A stretch of 64,000 bases of DNA from Candidula unifasciata (GCA_905116865.2 CAJHNH020001112.1:1538432-1602431); one strand, 5' to 3'; counted from the first letter of the stretch, positions 46,601-55,059 are shown. The notes: generated by a model from the letters alone, not told the origin. Translations and numbers: made by a program.

Positions 46601-49600
46601 GCCAATGCATTTTCACTGTCTTGTATCCATTCTCTCTGCCTCTGCTTCCTTCTCAGGAAAAAGAGGTAAAAAAAATCTGTGTGATTGAGTAGGGTTTCTG
46701 GGATTTCTTTTATTTTTATCCACGATCTGATGATCCTAAGACTGTAATCCTCAAAGAGAAAAACTACCGAACCCATTACATGATTACGCAAACAATTCTG
46801 GTTGCCTATCTAAACATTTCCACAGCCCGCTAGTTGAAAAAACACTGCTTTACAGGACGTTGCCAGCCACGCCCAACATTTACCAGCCTCTATATTGTTT
46901 TTACAGGCAAATTTACATTCAGTAGTTTGCCACTTCCTCTGAACAGTCAATGTTCCTACTGCTGCTGAAATCAAAGCAAAGTTATCTGTTGCCAAAATGC
47001 CTGCAGTTGAATCAAACATGGAGAAGGAGTGCCGATGTACTCTTCCTAATGCGTTGTGTTCTCTGACCTAATTTCTTATGTCATTCCATTTTTGCTGTGG
47101 TCTTTTACTTGCTCTGTAATGATTATATTTCTTATATACATAAGAATACTATTCACTGACCCAAAAAAAAACATCACTAATATCTTATTATCATAATAAC
47201 ATATAATTACTTTTCTGCTCCAGTTCGCTGTCAGGACCAAACAGTTCAACCATTCGGTCTTTGATAAGCTGTCTCCGATGGTTGGCAATCTCTTCCTGTC
47301 AGTAAATCATACAGGCAAACATATCAATCATACAGGCAAACACAATGCTGGCTGTGTTTCCTCAGGCGTTTGAATGCTAACAATACATGTTGGCATAAAC
47401 CAGCTTTAAATTTATATGAGTAATATTACCATCACAGTGTTTCCATTAGGGCTGTACCGAATAGTGATTTTCACTATTTGGCAGAATACAAATAACGGGA
47501 TCAACTATTCGGCCGAATACAAATAGTGTATAGTCTATAATATATATATATATATTATATATATATATATAAAAGCATTTATAATGACAAATGTATGCTG
47601 AACTTTTACTTCACATAAAGTAGCACAGAATAGTCATCTTCTTCTTTAACATTCTGAGCCCTTGAGGTTTACTGCTGCAGATATCACTCATCTCCATTCA
47701 TCTCTCTGGCTGGCCTTCTCTTTACAATTTGTGATACCAGTTGTTTGCAGGTCTGACTGGACATTATCTCTTCAACTTCTCTTTTGTCTGCATCGTGGTT
47801 TACACCCATTCCTCTCTCAGGTGTATACAGTTTTACTTCTCTGTCTGACATTCTTTCAAAATGCCCCAACCATTTTAGTCTGTTAGCTTTCATGATGCCA
47901 GTGATCAATGGTGTTTTAAACAGATTATGTGTTACGTTGTTGCTTCTCACACTCCATTCCCTATTGTTAGCATCTTTTATGGGTCCAAAGATTTGTCATA
48001 AGACTGTTTTCGAAAACCTGTAACAAGGCCTCATCTCTTTTATTTTTGCTTTAAGTTTCAGAGCCACATAAAACGACTGGTCTTATAAACGTTTTATATA
48101 TTTTGATCTTGGTATTGCGAGACAGCACTTTGACTTTAGCAGATGTTGAAGGGCATAGTATACTTTATTTCTAGATTGTATATCTTCTTTCAGCATGTTG
48201 GAGCAGTTGAAGTTGCACTTCTGGATCCACTTCTAGACTTTGGTCTTGTTACATGACTTCAGTGTTGCGTGTACATTTTTCCTCCCAGATCCGGCTTATT
48301 TGTGTGCAGACTGGTGGTTCCTCGCAGCTCAGGCAGATGCAATTCGACTTCAAATTCCAACCTATGAAATGAAATTTAATGTATAATACTCACGGCTGAT
48401 GCAAACTCCAGAGTTGTCAATTTTTTCACTAGTTCATTTCTTAAAGGAAAAAAACACATTCAATGATAAGATTAAATAGTAACAGTATCAGATGCAACTT
48501 TTAAAACTAGGTACTGATGCATCAATTTATAAAGCTACAATTATTTTTAAAAAAAAAACTGATAGAGGTTATATTAGTTGAGTAATTATAATTACGTCAA
48601 ATATAAATTACCATTTTCCCCAAGTATAACACTTATTTTAAAAAAATATGGTGTCTAAAAACGGTGTGCATCTAAAACAAGGGTTGTGGATTTTTAACAA
48701 GTGATTTGTCAGAAAATATCCTGTACAATGCATCATCTGGGAGTGCAACTAGATGGCCAGGACCCAAGAGCAAAGCTGCAGGAGATGCAGAAGCTGCTGC
48801 TCGTGAGTCCCAGCCATCTAGTTTAGTTCCAATCCACGCTGTGTGAGGGGCGTGGGGGATACTCTCGGCGGTGGCGGTAGTCGCCAGAAAACTGCAAATT
48901 AAGTCGCCGGAAGTGCACAATTGACACGTGACTGAGGCTCTGTTAGGGTGTTTTTGCGGCCACCATCTTTTGTGCCCGTTATTCGGAGGATAGGCGAAAT
49001 CTTCTTCTTCTTTGCATTCCCTGGCTGTAAACTCTGGTGGAAAGTTCTGGTTGTTCATTCTGAGTGTTGTGTGCACATCCATTTTACAGGCCTAATTTAT
49101 TTGTATGCAGACTGCTAGTTCCTTGCCTCTCAGGCAGATGCCCTCCGACTTTGAAGGAAACTCCCAATTAGTCTACTCTTATGACATGGCTTGTTGTGGA
49201 GCCAGTGGGTCTATTCTTGTTTACACAATGGGGCCCCGGAATCCACACGGGGAACAACAGAAATGATACGTCTATAATGAATTTTAAAGGTAAGTAGAAG
49301 AGAAGGGATCAGAAATGATGATGCCAGGAAACAAGTCGGGACTGAACCAGTGCTAAGCTACGCCAAGAAACAACAGATTAAATGGTTCGGACACGTGTTA
49401 AGACTACCCAAACAGAGCCCAGTCATTTAGACACAATGGAAGCAGCCCCAGAGGTTGACCATGCAAGTGATGGATAGATGGAATATCTGAGGTTGCAAAT
49501 ACCAGCATTAAAATAGAACATACCAAGGCTCACACTCAATGCTTTTTCAAAACTTAATGTTTAAAGACAGAACAGGCCTAGATTAGAAGAAGTCAAACTA

Positions 49601-52600
49601 TCAAGCCAATCTCAAATATACAAATCAGGTTTCATCTTCTTCTTCATGTTCACCAGCTGTAAACTCCAGAAGAAGGTTCTAGTCATTAATCCACTTCTGG
49701 ACTTAGTTTTGTTTCAGAGCTTGAGTTTTGTGTGCATATCCATTGATTGAAAGTACACAAGACACAAGGTTGTGGATAGACACAACTATCAACGCCACAT
49801 GGTTTGGACTTTGAGAAGAAGATCAATTTCACAGATCTGGCTTATATGTATCTAGCTACTGGTTCCTTAACTACTGAACGTAAAATTTGCCTAGAAAAAC
49901 CACAACAGCCAAAACACGCTGGGGTTGGTTCTGCAACGTCCTATAAAGGATACGCAACTAGCTTTTTAACTGGTTCCTTGCCTCCCTAGCAGATGCACTC
50001 TGAGTTCGTAGGCAATCTCTAATTAGTCCACTCTCACAGCATGCTTGTTTGGGAGGCAGTGGGTTTAGTATTTCAACACCCCCTCCCCCACAATGGGGCC
50101 CTGGAAGCCATGGGAGAACAAGCTTCATTATTAACAATTGGTTTTCGCTCCTTACCCTTCTAGCTTATCCTGAACATCTTTGTATTTGTACAGAATTAAA
50201 TTTTTGTCCAGCACAGGAAGGTTCCGCAGATCACCTGCAAATGTAAGCAATTTTACATTAAAGAATGCTTGATTTCAACCAAAAACAACACAAGCTTTCA
50301 AAATTAGAATAATTTTAACATTAAAAAAACAAAACTTTCTCAATTAGAATTGCTAACATTTTTCAGTTCCAGTTGTAGACAAAATTAACAAAAAAAGTAA
50401 ATAGAGAACTTGAGAAATCAAAGAAACAGAAACTCTAATAATGCAACTTTTGAACTGGTTTCCTGTCAGAATGTGTCCAACGTAGCACCATCTTCTCTGT
50501 CTCAAACTGTTGACATTAGTGGTTGCCCATCATTTTCCTCAGACATTAGTTTTCAAATTAATTTAACTTTTGCTGATAAAAGTTAGCAAGTCCTTCCTTT
50601 TTGGACAGATTAGATCTGTTTATTTTTAATTTTATACCATCATCATCATGTAGCAGGTCCTTTGCAGAACGTCACTCTCATCACAGTCTGCCTGTAAGAA
50701 ACTCTGTCTCTTGCCAGTTCTCCCGCCTCATGAACTTTCACACTCAAGGAGTCACTTATATCCTGTGCCCATCTTCGTGTCGGTCAGCCCCTGCCCCTCC
50801 TTCCTGGTATCATGCCTTCTGCTATAATTTTTTCCAATCCGTCGTGGCGCTTGATATGACCAAAATATTTCAGCTTTCGAGAAAGGAAGCTGTTTATTAG
50901 CCAATCTTCCTTGATGTTCAGATCTTTTAAGATGTCAATATTTCTCATCTTCTTTGTCCAAGATATTGTGAGAATCTTTCTATAGCATTTCAGCTCAAAA
51001 GCCCCTATTCTCTTTCTTAAGGACTGAGAGATAGTCCACGACACATCTGTATGTAGCCACAGGGAAGATGCATGCTCTCAAAATTCTAATTTTTATCTCC
51101 TTGCTGGTGCTTAACCACAGACTTTTAAGGCTGTTCAATCTTTGCATTGCTATGGCCCTCCTCCTTTTAATTTCTGTCGAACAGTCTCCATTGTTGTTTA
51201 TTATAGAGCCTAGATATTCAAAGTTTGTGACATTTTCAATTTCTTCATCATTTATTGTTATTTTTGGGTGACAGCCAGTTTTATCTGTGGACATTATTTT
51301 CGTTTTCTTTAAATTCAAGAACAGATTTTGATCTTCACGGTGCTTTTGGACGGACAAAATTAAATTTTCTATTCCCTTTATGCTGTTCCAAAGGAGGACT
51401 GTGTCATCTGCGTAGCGGAGTTCCGGAAGAGGGTTACCACCAATTTTGAGCGGATCATAACTGTCACAAGTCTGGTCATTTTTGACATTTCTCATTATAT
51501 TTTCTGCGTATATATTGAATAAAATATCCCTTTCTAATTCTCTGCCAACAATGCTAAGTTTTCCCTGATACATACTCCTGACATTCCATGTTCCTAACTT
51601 TAAAGTTTTCCTTAGAGCAGTGATAGAGTTTTCTTTTGTAGTACCGTCGAGCTTAAGGCCGTCATCACAACTACCTTTACTTGCTCTGCCATCTCTTCCC
51701 CAGTTCGCGTTTGTGATCTGCCTGGCCTGAGAGCCTCACCACCAGATCTTTGAGTGTTATTTTTGGCTTCCATGATGAGTTTCTTGGGATAGTAATGTGG
51801 TAGTTTCCCGTTGCTTTCCACATCCACATGGCTTTAGACCATGTCCTCAGCCTTCAGCAACCTTTTCGGTTGCTAGGGCAAGTGAGTGCCCTGCTCTGTG
51901 ATGCTCCTGCTAACAGCAGAGGGCACCCCAGAGATGTCCACTTATCCCGGCGGATACTCTGTCCCCATAGCTGCGTTGGCCACACCGCAGTGTGTTTACC
52001 GTCCTCTACCGCGCGGAGGTGCAGTTTGGGTTTCCCTTCACTGAGTCTTGAGACCAGCATGGCATTTCCCAAAACTCTCCAGTAATTTTATACCATGTAC
52101 TAAATATGCTAAAATTTATGCTTTCTTGGAAATAATAAAATCAGTTTGGCTGATTTTTCATAACCCCTTATTCTTACTCCATTTATCAGCTTGTTTATAC
52201 TTTTCTTTCATACTTAGTGACTGCTATTCTTCTCCCTCTGCACTCATCCAACGATTAACTGTGTTGTGCCCGTTCACAGCATGGCTGCAATATTTGCGCC
52301 TTTCACCCGACTTCTGCAGGCATATGTTGACCGGGTTAGCCTTTTTGCTATTAAAATTGAGTCTTCTTCTTTAAAAATGTCTACACCGTCTCCGACTTTA
52401 ACTTCCTTAAAATATTTGATGTGTCTGAGTACTGTCTCATTTCTGTAACTGTTGAAAAGGTCAGATGATAAAGGTTAGGTTAGGTTAGTTGCGTATCCTT
52501 TACAGGACGTTGCAGAACCAACCCCAGAAGCCCTAGCTGTTGTGTGGTTTCTCAAGGCAAATTTACGTCCAGTAGTTTGCCATTTTTTTCTGGACGGTCG

Positions 52601-55059
52601 GCCCCCTGATACCACTGTCGAAACCAATGCAAGGCACATTACCCGCAGCTGGAATCGAACCCGGCACCCCAGCATTACGAAGAGTTCGAATCGACTTAGC
52701 CACAGAGCCGACCAGATGATAAAACACACCTTTAATTAATCTGATGTATTAAGTTCTGTTAAACTGTGCTGAAAGGTATAGATATCATAGCAAAGTTCTA
52801 ACCCATAAAACTGCTAACTGCCCTTTCAAATGTGAATGCAGAAGAAAAATAAGACTAGCCAGTAAACATATGAAAAGCTGCATGGTACAGAAAGAATTGG
52901 AAGCCATTTCTTGTACAACACATTGATAATACAAACTTATCTATTTGTGTGCATTTCAAAATTACTTTACCTGAATATCCAAAGTCAGTAAGTTTTGGAG
53001 GTCTTGGTTTCACTTTGCGACCATAATTTCTTGAAGGTACCCAAAAACATGGCTTATCTAACAAAGTAAAATGTTAAATACAATAATAATTTGACCAAAA
53101 ACATGGCTTATCTAACAAGGTAAAATTTTTAATACAATGATAATTTGACCAAAAACATGGCTTATCTAACAAAGTAAGATTTTAAATACAATGATAATTT
53201 GACCGAAAACATGGCTTATCTAACAAAGTAAAATTTTAAATACAATGTTAATCTGACCAAAAACAACAACAAAAAAAGCAATGTTTCCCCGTTGTGAATT
53301 TGAACAAACACAATAGCACATTATCTTGCCTGGTATATTTCTGTGTATCTCGTCAGGTACATGCTAGGGTAGCAATTGCTTAAAATAAAGCAAATAAATA
53401 CATCCTTCGAGCTGAAACACAAAATCAACTACATTCCCACTCCATTTAAACTAGAGAAACGGCTGCTGAACATATTCCACTATGGGTGGTACATGCAATG
53501 CAGAACACTAACAACAACAAACCAGGTGACTGGTAAAAAAAATCCATCATCAGCAATTGCCTGCCATCTTTTAAATTCTGGGCACATGGTAAACAACGAT
53601 GAGGTATTTTGAGTTATCTACACTTCGGCCAACCAGATTACTATATGCAGAAGCATCAGCTATCCCAGCCGGCTTAGTGCAGAACTATGTAGACAAAAGG
53701 AAATGCTCTTCACCTTGATGTTACCCTGGTCAAACAGACAGTCTGTGAATGTAGTAGATTTTGTGTTTCAGCTCAGAGAATTCATTAATTTGCTTCATTT
53801 TAATCAACTGTTACTGTAAAATACACCTGATGAGATACAGCAAAATATGCCAGGCAAAAACTTGTGCAATCTATTGTTTGGGTCTTCTTTGTTTGAACAA
53901 AAATGAAAATTGTTCAAATTTTTAATTATGGATGTAAATGACAATATATTCACTAGTCAATGTGCATTCATCGATCATCAAGAATTTGGCACCTTCTACT
54001 ATATTTATAAGATTCTTGGTAAATATAGTATTTGATCACACACATATACTTTGGACTGCTGCAGCTGCTACTACTAGCGACTACGGTGTTCGGCAATTGG
54101 CGGTCTTTTGGCAAATTCCGTTACCATGGAAACCGTTCGAAACTTGCTTCGCAAATGTCGGCTGGGGTTTCGGGATGGGTCCTAATCTCTCATGAAATTT
54201 TGGGGTTGGTGTGATTTTCACCCACTATAAAAAGCTGAAAACGACGGGAAGGAACCCAATTAACAGTGCATGTCTACGACAGCCGGACGTCCTCTGTTTT
54301 TCTGTTACATCAGTTTGATTGAAAATAGCGATAAGTATTTAGGGTTGACTTTAGGCTTTTAACTGTTACTGTACCTGGTAATGCTAGTTATAATTGAATT
54401 CTCCGTCCAATTTTACATTTGTATATAAACTTTCTTTCTGGTACGTGGCTAGGTAGATGTACAGTGACATTTTTCAGGCAATCGCTGGCTCAGCCAGTGG
54501 CTGTGTCTCATTGCCTGCCATCTTGTCCAATGACAGTCCAATGTAAACAAAGCCAAAACGATAAGTGCGCAGTTTGGTGCGCAGAGAAAACTGCTTGTTT
54601 CTGGGTCACAAGTTTTAGCAGCTGCTTTCTACATCTCATTCATGTCCACAAAAAACCTACATATCTCAGCTCAGAAATGACACACAAGCCTAAATGAGGT
54701 ACCGTTGGAAAGAGATTGTTTACAGCTATCTAACTGTGCTGGTTTTATTGGTGCAGAAGGCATTTTAAAAATGTGACTAAAGTAGCTACCAATAAGATGT
54801 GCAGTGAATCACTGAAATTTCAATCAACTGAAACTGAAGTCATACCTCCTGCACTCAAGAATAGTGCAACAGCTGGGGTACCCGCAGGTACCATTGTTTT
54901 ATTGACAAATGAACGAGAAGGTATTTTTTGTTCTCCATTGTTGAAGTTCTGGATTTTAAGCTTTATGAATGTCTGCGATGAAACTGAAACTAGCGGGGAT
55001 AACAAACGCCTGCAAGCTGAAAATCTAAAGATAAGGTCTACAGACAAGGGCGCGGCCAT
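39764..55059 (-). CDS. MRPS15: MRPS15, mitochondrial small-subunit ribosomal protein uS15m; 8 coding exons
   Basis: Join 55059-54846, 53057-52971, 50234-50156, 48439-48394, 47295-47211, 44021-43963, 42255-42025, 39994-39764, minus strand. All introns are GT-AG, phases agree at every junction, and the exons sum to 1032 bp (343 residues plus stop). uS15 binds 16S-type rRNA in the small subunit and forms a subunit bridge; this version acts in the mitochondrion. Residues 1 to about 70 are a likely targeting region (basic, Ser/Leu-rich, no acidic cluster at the start). The S15 fold is about 160-245, with IALLTFQIR and [20 protein letters not shown] matching the helix 2 / helix 3 region of bacterial S15. 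The C-terminal tail is a Lys/Glu/Gln-rich coiled-coil-like extension of about 90 residues. Length exceeds the human protein (257). Confidence 0.9.
40136..40200. repeat. (GA)n microsatellite in MRPS15 intron 7
   Basis: About 32 AG units. Confidence 0.95.
40577..41000 (+). repeat. Microsatellite-flanked dispersed core, copy 2
   Basis: (CT)n, (CTAT)n, (CTGT)n and then TATG/TGTG words (40577-40800), followed by CATAACATGC and the core AGGGCCGAATGTAAGACGGG ... AAAATAAAGTTTG. The block order equals that at 11766-12666. Confidence 0.8.
41120..41365 (+). mobile_element. SINE4, tRNA-derived SINE
   Basis: TGGCTCAAGCATTGC (A-box region) and CCAGGTTCGGCCCCAGCTG (B-box region) are followed by AAACTACTGAAGGTAAAA, AGCCAAGAAATGCTG and TGTAAAGGGTAAACAACTAA. 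Five more copies or parts occur at 46848, 49840, 52488, 62135 and 63585. Confidence 0.75.
41595..41960 (+). mobile_element. RTE-like 3' fragment, copy 1
   Basis: AGAACTTACAATATACTACC through [16 protein letters not shown], a decayed RMKWFGH motif of the LINE C-terminus. 41600-41765 is repeated at 43270-43455 in the same orientation. Confidence 0.55.
42025..42255 (-). CDS. MRPS15: MRPS15 exon 7, core of the S15 fold
   Basis: 77 codons, phase 0 at both ends, acceptor TTTGCAG, donor GTATTT. Encodes [20 protein letters not shown], the RRKLL signature of S15, then [19 protein letters not shown] and a basic helix. The best single exon for recognising the gene. Confidence 0.93.
42396..42475 (+). 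mobile_element. tRNA-like SINE head
   Basis: GTAGTGGCTAGTTACTCCC (A-box region) and GCTTGGTTCAAATCCACACC (B-box region) are spaced as in a tRNA, then an A-run. Not a functional tRNA: no acceptor stem pairing. Confidence 0.5.
42495..42735 (+). mobile_element. RTE-like 3' fragment
   Basis: AGATGAAACGGTTTGGCCAA (KRFGQ), then RARRRPDRL and [19 protein letters not shown] in broken frames, comparable to LINE C-terminal tails. Confidence 0.45.
43030..43260 (-). mobile_element. SINE3, tRNA-derived, inverted
   Basis: On the minus strand GGTGAAGTGGTCAAGCTG and GGTCATGGGTTTGTTTCACG form the tRNA-like head. The end GGATAAAACCCAGTGCAGTG matches 36640-36660. Confidence 0.75.
43270..43455 (+). repeat. Copy 2 of the 41600-41765 segment
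   Basis: Begins AAAAAGAACTTACAATATAC as copy 1 does and stays alignable through GAACATCAAAGAATGAAAT and GGTCATCCGGTAA. Both lie in MRPS15 introns 6 and 7. Confidence 0.8.
43620..43800 (+). mobile_element. SINE1 (+)
   Basis: TGTATCTGCACGAGAGGCAA, CAGAACTCAAGTTCTAGAAC and GTTCACATCCAGTGAACACT in forward SINE1 order, ending in AAGAAGAAGG. Confidence 0.75.
43963..44021 (-). CDS. MRPS15: MRPS15 exon 6 (59 bp)
   Basis: Found by asking what could bridge the phase-1 end of exon 5 and the phase-0 start of exon 7. TTTTTCAG is followed by 59 bases ending before GTGAGT, giving [29 protein letters not shown] corresponds to the VALLTAQI strand-helix segment of S15. The second half departs from the usual EH...H.KD loop. 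Length, phases, splice sites and motif all agree. Confidence 0.8.
44205..44610. mobile_element. FB1 foldback element in MRPS15 intron 5
   Basis: Two inverted arms of about 170 bp: AACAGGGCCTCAGTCATATG and AACTAGATGGCTGGGACTCA on the left answer AGTCCCAGCCATCTAGTTAA and TACTCATGACTGAGACCCGT on the right. A G-run of 18 interrupts the left arm. Transcribed, it would form a long hairpin. Confidence 0.8.
44625..44770 (+). mobile_element. SINE1 (+), 5' part missing
   Basis: GCAGACAAAACTCAAGTTCT, AAAGTCCAGAAGTGGATGAA and GAGTTTACAGCTGCTGAACG, then GAAGAAG. Confidence 0.75.
44771..45439. other. Intronic, unassigned
   Basis: MRPS15 intron 5 sequence without recognisable element. Confidence 0.4.
45440..45820 (+). 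mobile_element. RNH retroelement 3' fragment
   Basis: [13 protein letters not shown] closes an RNase H motif. [15 protein letters not shown] and then [32 protein letters not shown] and a GAATCAACT tail follow in the usual RNH order, over two frames. Confidence 0.7.
45895..46070 (+). mobile_element. SINE2, 5'-truncated
   Basis: AAATGGGTACCAGGTAAAGT, CACCCACAGGGTTGC and AGCACTGTATGCCCAACACA match the SINE2 body; the tRNA-like head is absent. Confidence 0.6.
46124..46847. mobile_element. hAT-like element, 724 bp, degenerate
   Basis: Left end CAGTGTTTATCAACC and right end GTTGAAAAAACACTG are inverted copies of the hAT-type CAGNGNTTCTCAAC terminus. Flanks CTTAACAG (46116-46123) and CTTTACAG (46848-46855) agree at 7 of 8 positions, the expected 8-bp duplication. 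A second internal copy of the left end is at 46146. Interior is AT-rich; a minus-strand frame ([20 protein letters not shown]) is not a recognisable transposase. It sits in a SINE4 copy whose tail resumes at 46848. Confidence 0.65.
46848..47035 (-). mobile_element. SINE4, interrupted by the hAT-like element
   Basis: CTTTACAGGACGTTGCCAGC, AGGCAAATTTACATTCAGTA and GTTTGCCACTTCCTCTG follow the inverted SINE4 order seen at 52490-52600. The matching piece ATATCCTTTACAGG is on the far side at 46094-46107. Confidence 0.6.
47211..47295 (-). CDS. MRPS15: MRPS15 exon 5
   Basis: [20 protein letters not shown] followed by PDSELEQK. Enters phase 0, leaves phase 1 before GTAATT. Helix preceding the S15 core. 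Confidence 0.85.
47535..47575. repeat. (TA)n
   Basis: Imperfect TA run capable of self-pairing. Confidence 0.9.
47640..48210 (-). mobile_element. RTE-2 3' part, inverted
   Basis: The minus strand reads [39 protein letters not shown] and [20 protein letters not shown], matching RVRSNNKIHNLFKSPLITGI and its continuation at 38340-38650. Lies in MRPS15 intron 4. Confidence 0.8.
48210..48365 (-). mobile_element. SINE1, inverted
   Basis: GCACTTCTGGATCCACTTCT, TCTGGACTTTGG-like words and CGCAGCTCAGGCAGATGCAA in reverse SINE1 order. It ends about 30 bp from the exon 4 donor. Confidence 0.65.
48394..48439 (-). CDS. MRPS15: MRPS15 exon 4 (46 bp)
   Basis: [15 protein letters not shown], with acceptor TTTAAG and donor GTGAGT. 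The LTTLEFA segment parallels the SLEFAN region upstream of the S15 fold in animal MRPS15. Confidence 0.85.
48700..49003. mobile_element. FB1 foldback element, partial
   Basis: AACTAGATGGCCAGGACCCA and GAGTCCCAGCCATCTAGTTT are inverted, but the left arm is short. The right arm runs through ACGTGACTGAGGCTCTGTTA and GTTATTCGGAGGATAGGC. Confidence 0.7.
49004..49265 (-). mobile_element. SINE1, nearly complete, inverted
   Basis: TCTTCTTCTTTGCATTCC, GGCTGTAAACTCTGGTGGAA, TTGCCTCTCAGGCAGATGCC and AATGGGGCCCCGGAATCCAC in reverse order. Confidence 0.85.
49275..49590 (+). mobile_element. RTE-like 3' fragment
   Basis: AGATTAAATGGTTCGGACAC (IKWFGH) followed by a basic stretch with several stops. Short and decayed. 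Confidence 0.45.
49630..50115 (-). mobile_element. SINE1 split by a SINE4 insertion
   Basis: SINE1 left part 49630-49855 (CACCAGCTGTAAACTCCAGA ... GATCTGGCTTATATGTATC) and right part from 49968 (TTCCTTGCCTCCCTAGCAGA ... CACAATGGGGCCCTGGAAGC) are in reverse SINE1 order. The words ACTGGTTCCTT occur at both joints. Confidence 0.75.
49856..49967 (+). mobile_element. SINE4 part nested in SINE1
   Basis: TTAACTACTGAACGTAAAAT, CAGCCAAAACACGCTGGGGT and GTCCTATAAAGGATACGCAA match the SINE4 body. Flanked by ACTGGTTCCTT repeats, a plausible target-site duplication. Confidence 0.7.
50156..50234 (-). CDS. MRPS15: MRPS15 exon 3
   Basis: Encodes [27 protein letters not shown] across both junctions. Acceptor TTTGCAG, donor GTAAGG; enters phase 1, leaves phase 2. 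Confidence 0.85.
50641..52082 (-). mobile_element. RTE-1, both ends present, internally deleted
   Basis: Flanked by a perfect 14-bp duplication TAATTTTATACCAT (50627-50640 and 52083-52096). On the minus strand: a 5' region with GGAAACTACCACATTACTAT, then [17 protein letters not shown], the start of the APE endonuclease. After VGRELER it jumps directly to [14 protein letters not shown], late in the RT fingers/palm, followed by [22 protein letters not shown], the thumb ([14 protein letters not shown]) and the full C-terminus ending with an ATG repeat. Nearly the whole endonuclease and RT fingers are missing. In MRPS15 intron 2. Confidence 0.88.
52100..52487. other. Intronic, unassigned
   Basis: MRPS15 intron 2 sequence with no recognised element. 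Confidence 0.4.
52488..52712 (-). mobile_element. SINE4, complete, tRNA-derived
   Basis: On the minus strand: CTGTGGCTAAGTCGATTCG (A-box region) and GCCGGGTTCGATTCCAGCTG (B-box, near-perfect), then AGGGGGCCGACCGTCCAG, CAAACTACTGGACGTAAATT and GTAAAGGATACGCAACTAAC. Best copy of the family here. Confidence 0.85.
52971..53057 (-). CDS. MRPS15: MRPS15 exon 2
   Basis: Enters at the acceptor TTGTTAG and encodes [30 protein letters not shown]; ends TCAG before GTAAAG, phase 1 in and out. Its first 16 bases and the acceptor are part of a four-unit 54-bp array that extends upstream into intron 1. Confidence 0.85.
53041..53262. repeat. MRPS15: 54-bp tandem array over the MRPS15 intron 1 acceptor, four units
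   Basis: Each unit contains CATGGCTTATCTAACAAAGT on the plus strand, that is acceptor TTGTTAG plus the first 16 exon bases on the minus strand. Acceptor positions are 53057, 53111, 53165 and 53219, spaced exactly 54 bp. The unit next to the real exon has TAA in frame when read from 53111, so upstream acceptors would give a premature stop. Confidence 0.92.
53275..53895. repeat. FB2 inverted pair
   Basis: Left arm 53275-53420 (ATGTTTCCCCGTTGTGAATT, TGCCTGGTATATTTCTGTG, TCGTCAGGTACATGC) is the reverse of the right arm 53690-53895 (CACCTGATGAGATACAGC, ATATGCCAGGC, TTTGTTTGAACAAAAATG). Between the arms lies unrelated sequence. In MRPS15 intron 1. Confidence 0.65.
54072..54784 (+). repeat. X-module copy 2 in MRPS15 intron 1
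   Basis: About 710 bp alignable to 29192-29840, with small insertions. Ends 61 bp from the exon 1 donor. Carries the X-box (54120-54133), a TATA-like TATAAAAAG (54226-54234) and all other landmarks. Its plus strand points toward PACRG, about 1.1 kb away. Confidence 0.9.
54120..54133. promoter_or_regulatory. Canonical RFX X-box in X-module copy 2
   Basis: GTTACCATGGAAAC, identical to copy 1, 1.2 kb upstream of the PACRG start codon. Could serve PACRG as a distal RFX site; not tested. Confidence 0.6.
54846..55059 (-). CDS. MRPS15: MRPS15 exon 1, start codon and targeting region
   Basis: [20 protein letters not shown] opens a Ser/Leu/Arg-rich segment without early acidic cluster, typical of a mitochondrial presequence. 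Ends in phase 1 at G followed by GTATGA. Joined to exon 2 it restores an Asp codon. Support is indirect (phase, presequence character, position beside a divergent promoter). Confidence 0.75.

Noticed and set aside
46534..46791. 85-codon frame with [20 protein letters not shown] as a host gene
   Set aside because: It lies inside the hAT-like element, has no splice context, and matches no family that I know.
47107..47162. Minus-strand [20 protein letters not shown] as the missing MRPS15 exon
   Set aside because: It resembles the S15 loop, but no donor ends it in the required phase at the right place, and the preceding intron would be only about 50 bp. The exon at 43963-44021 meets all conditions.
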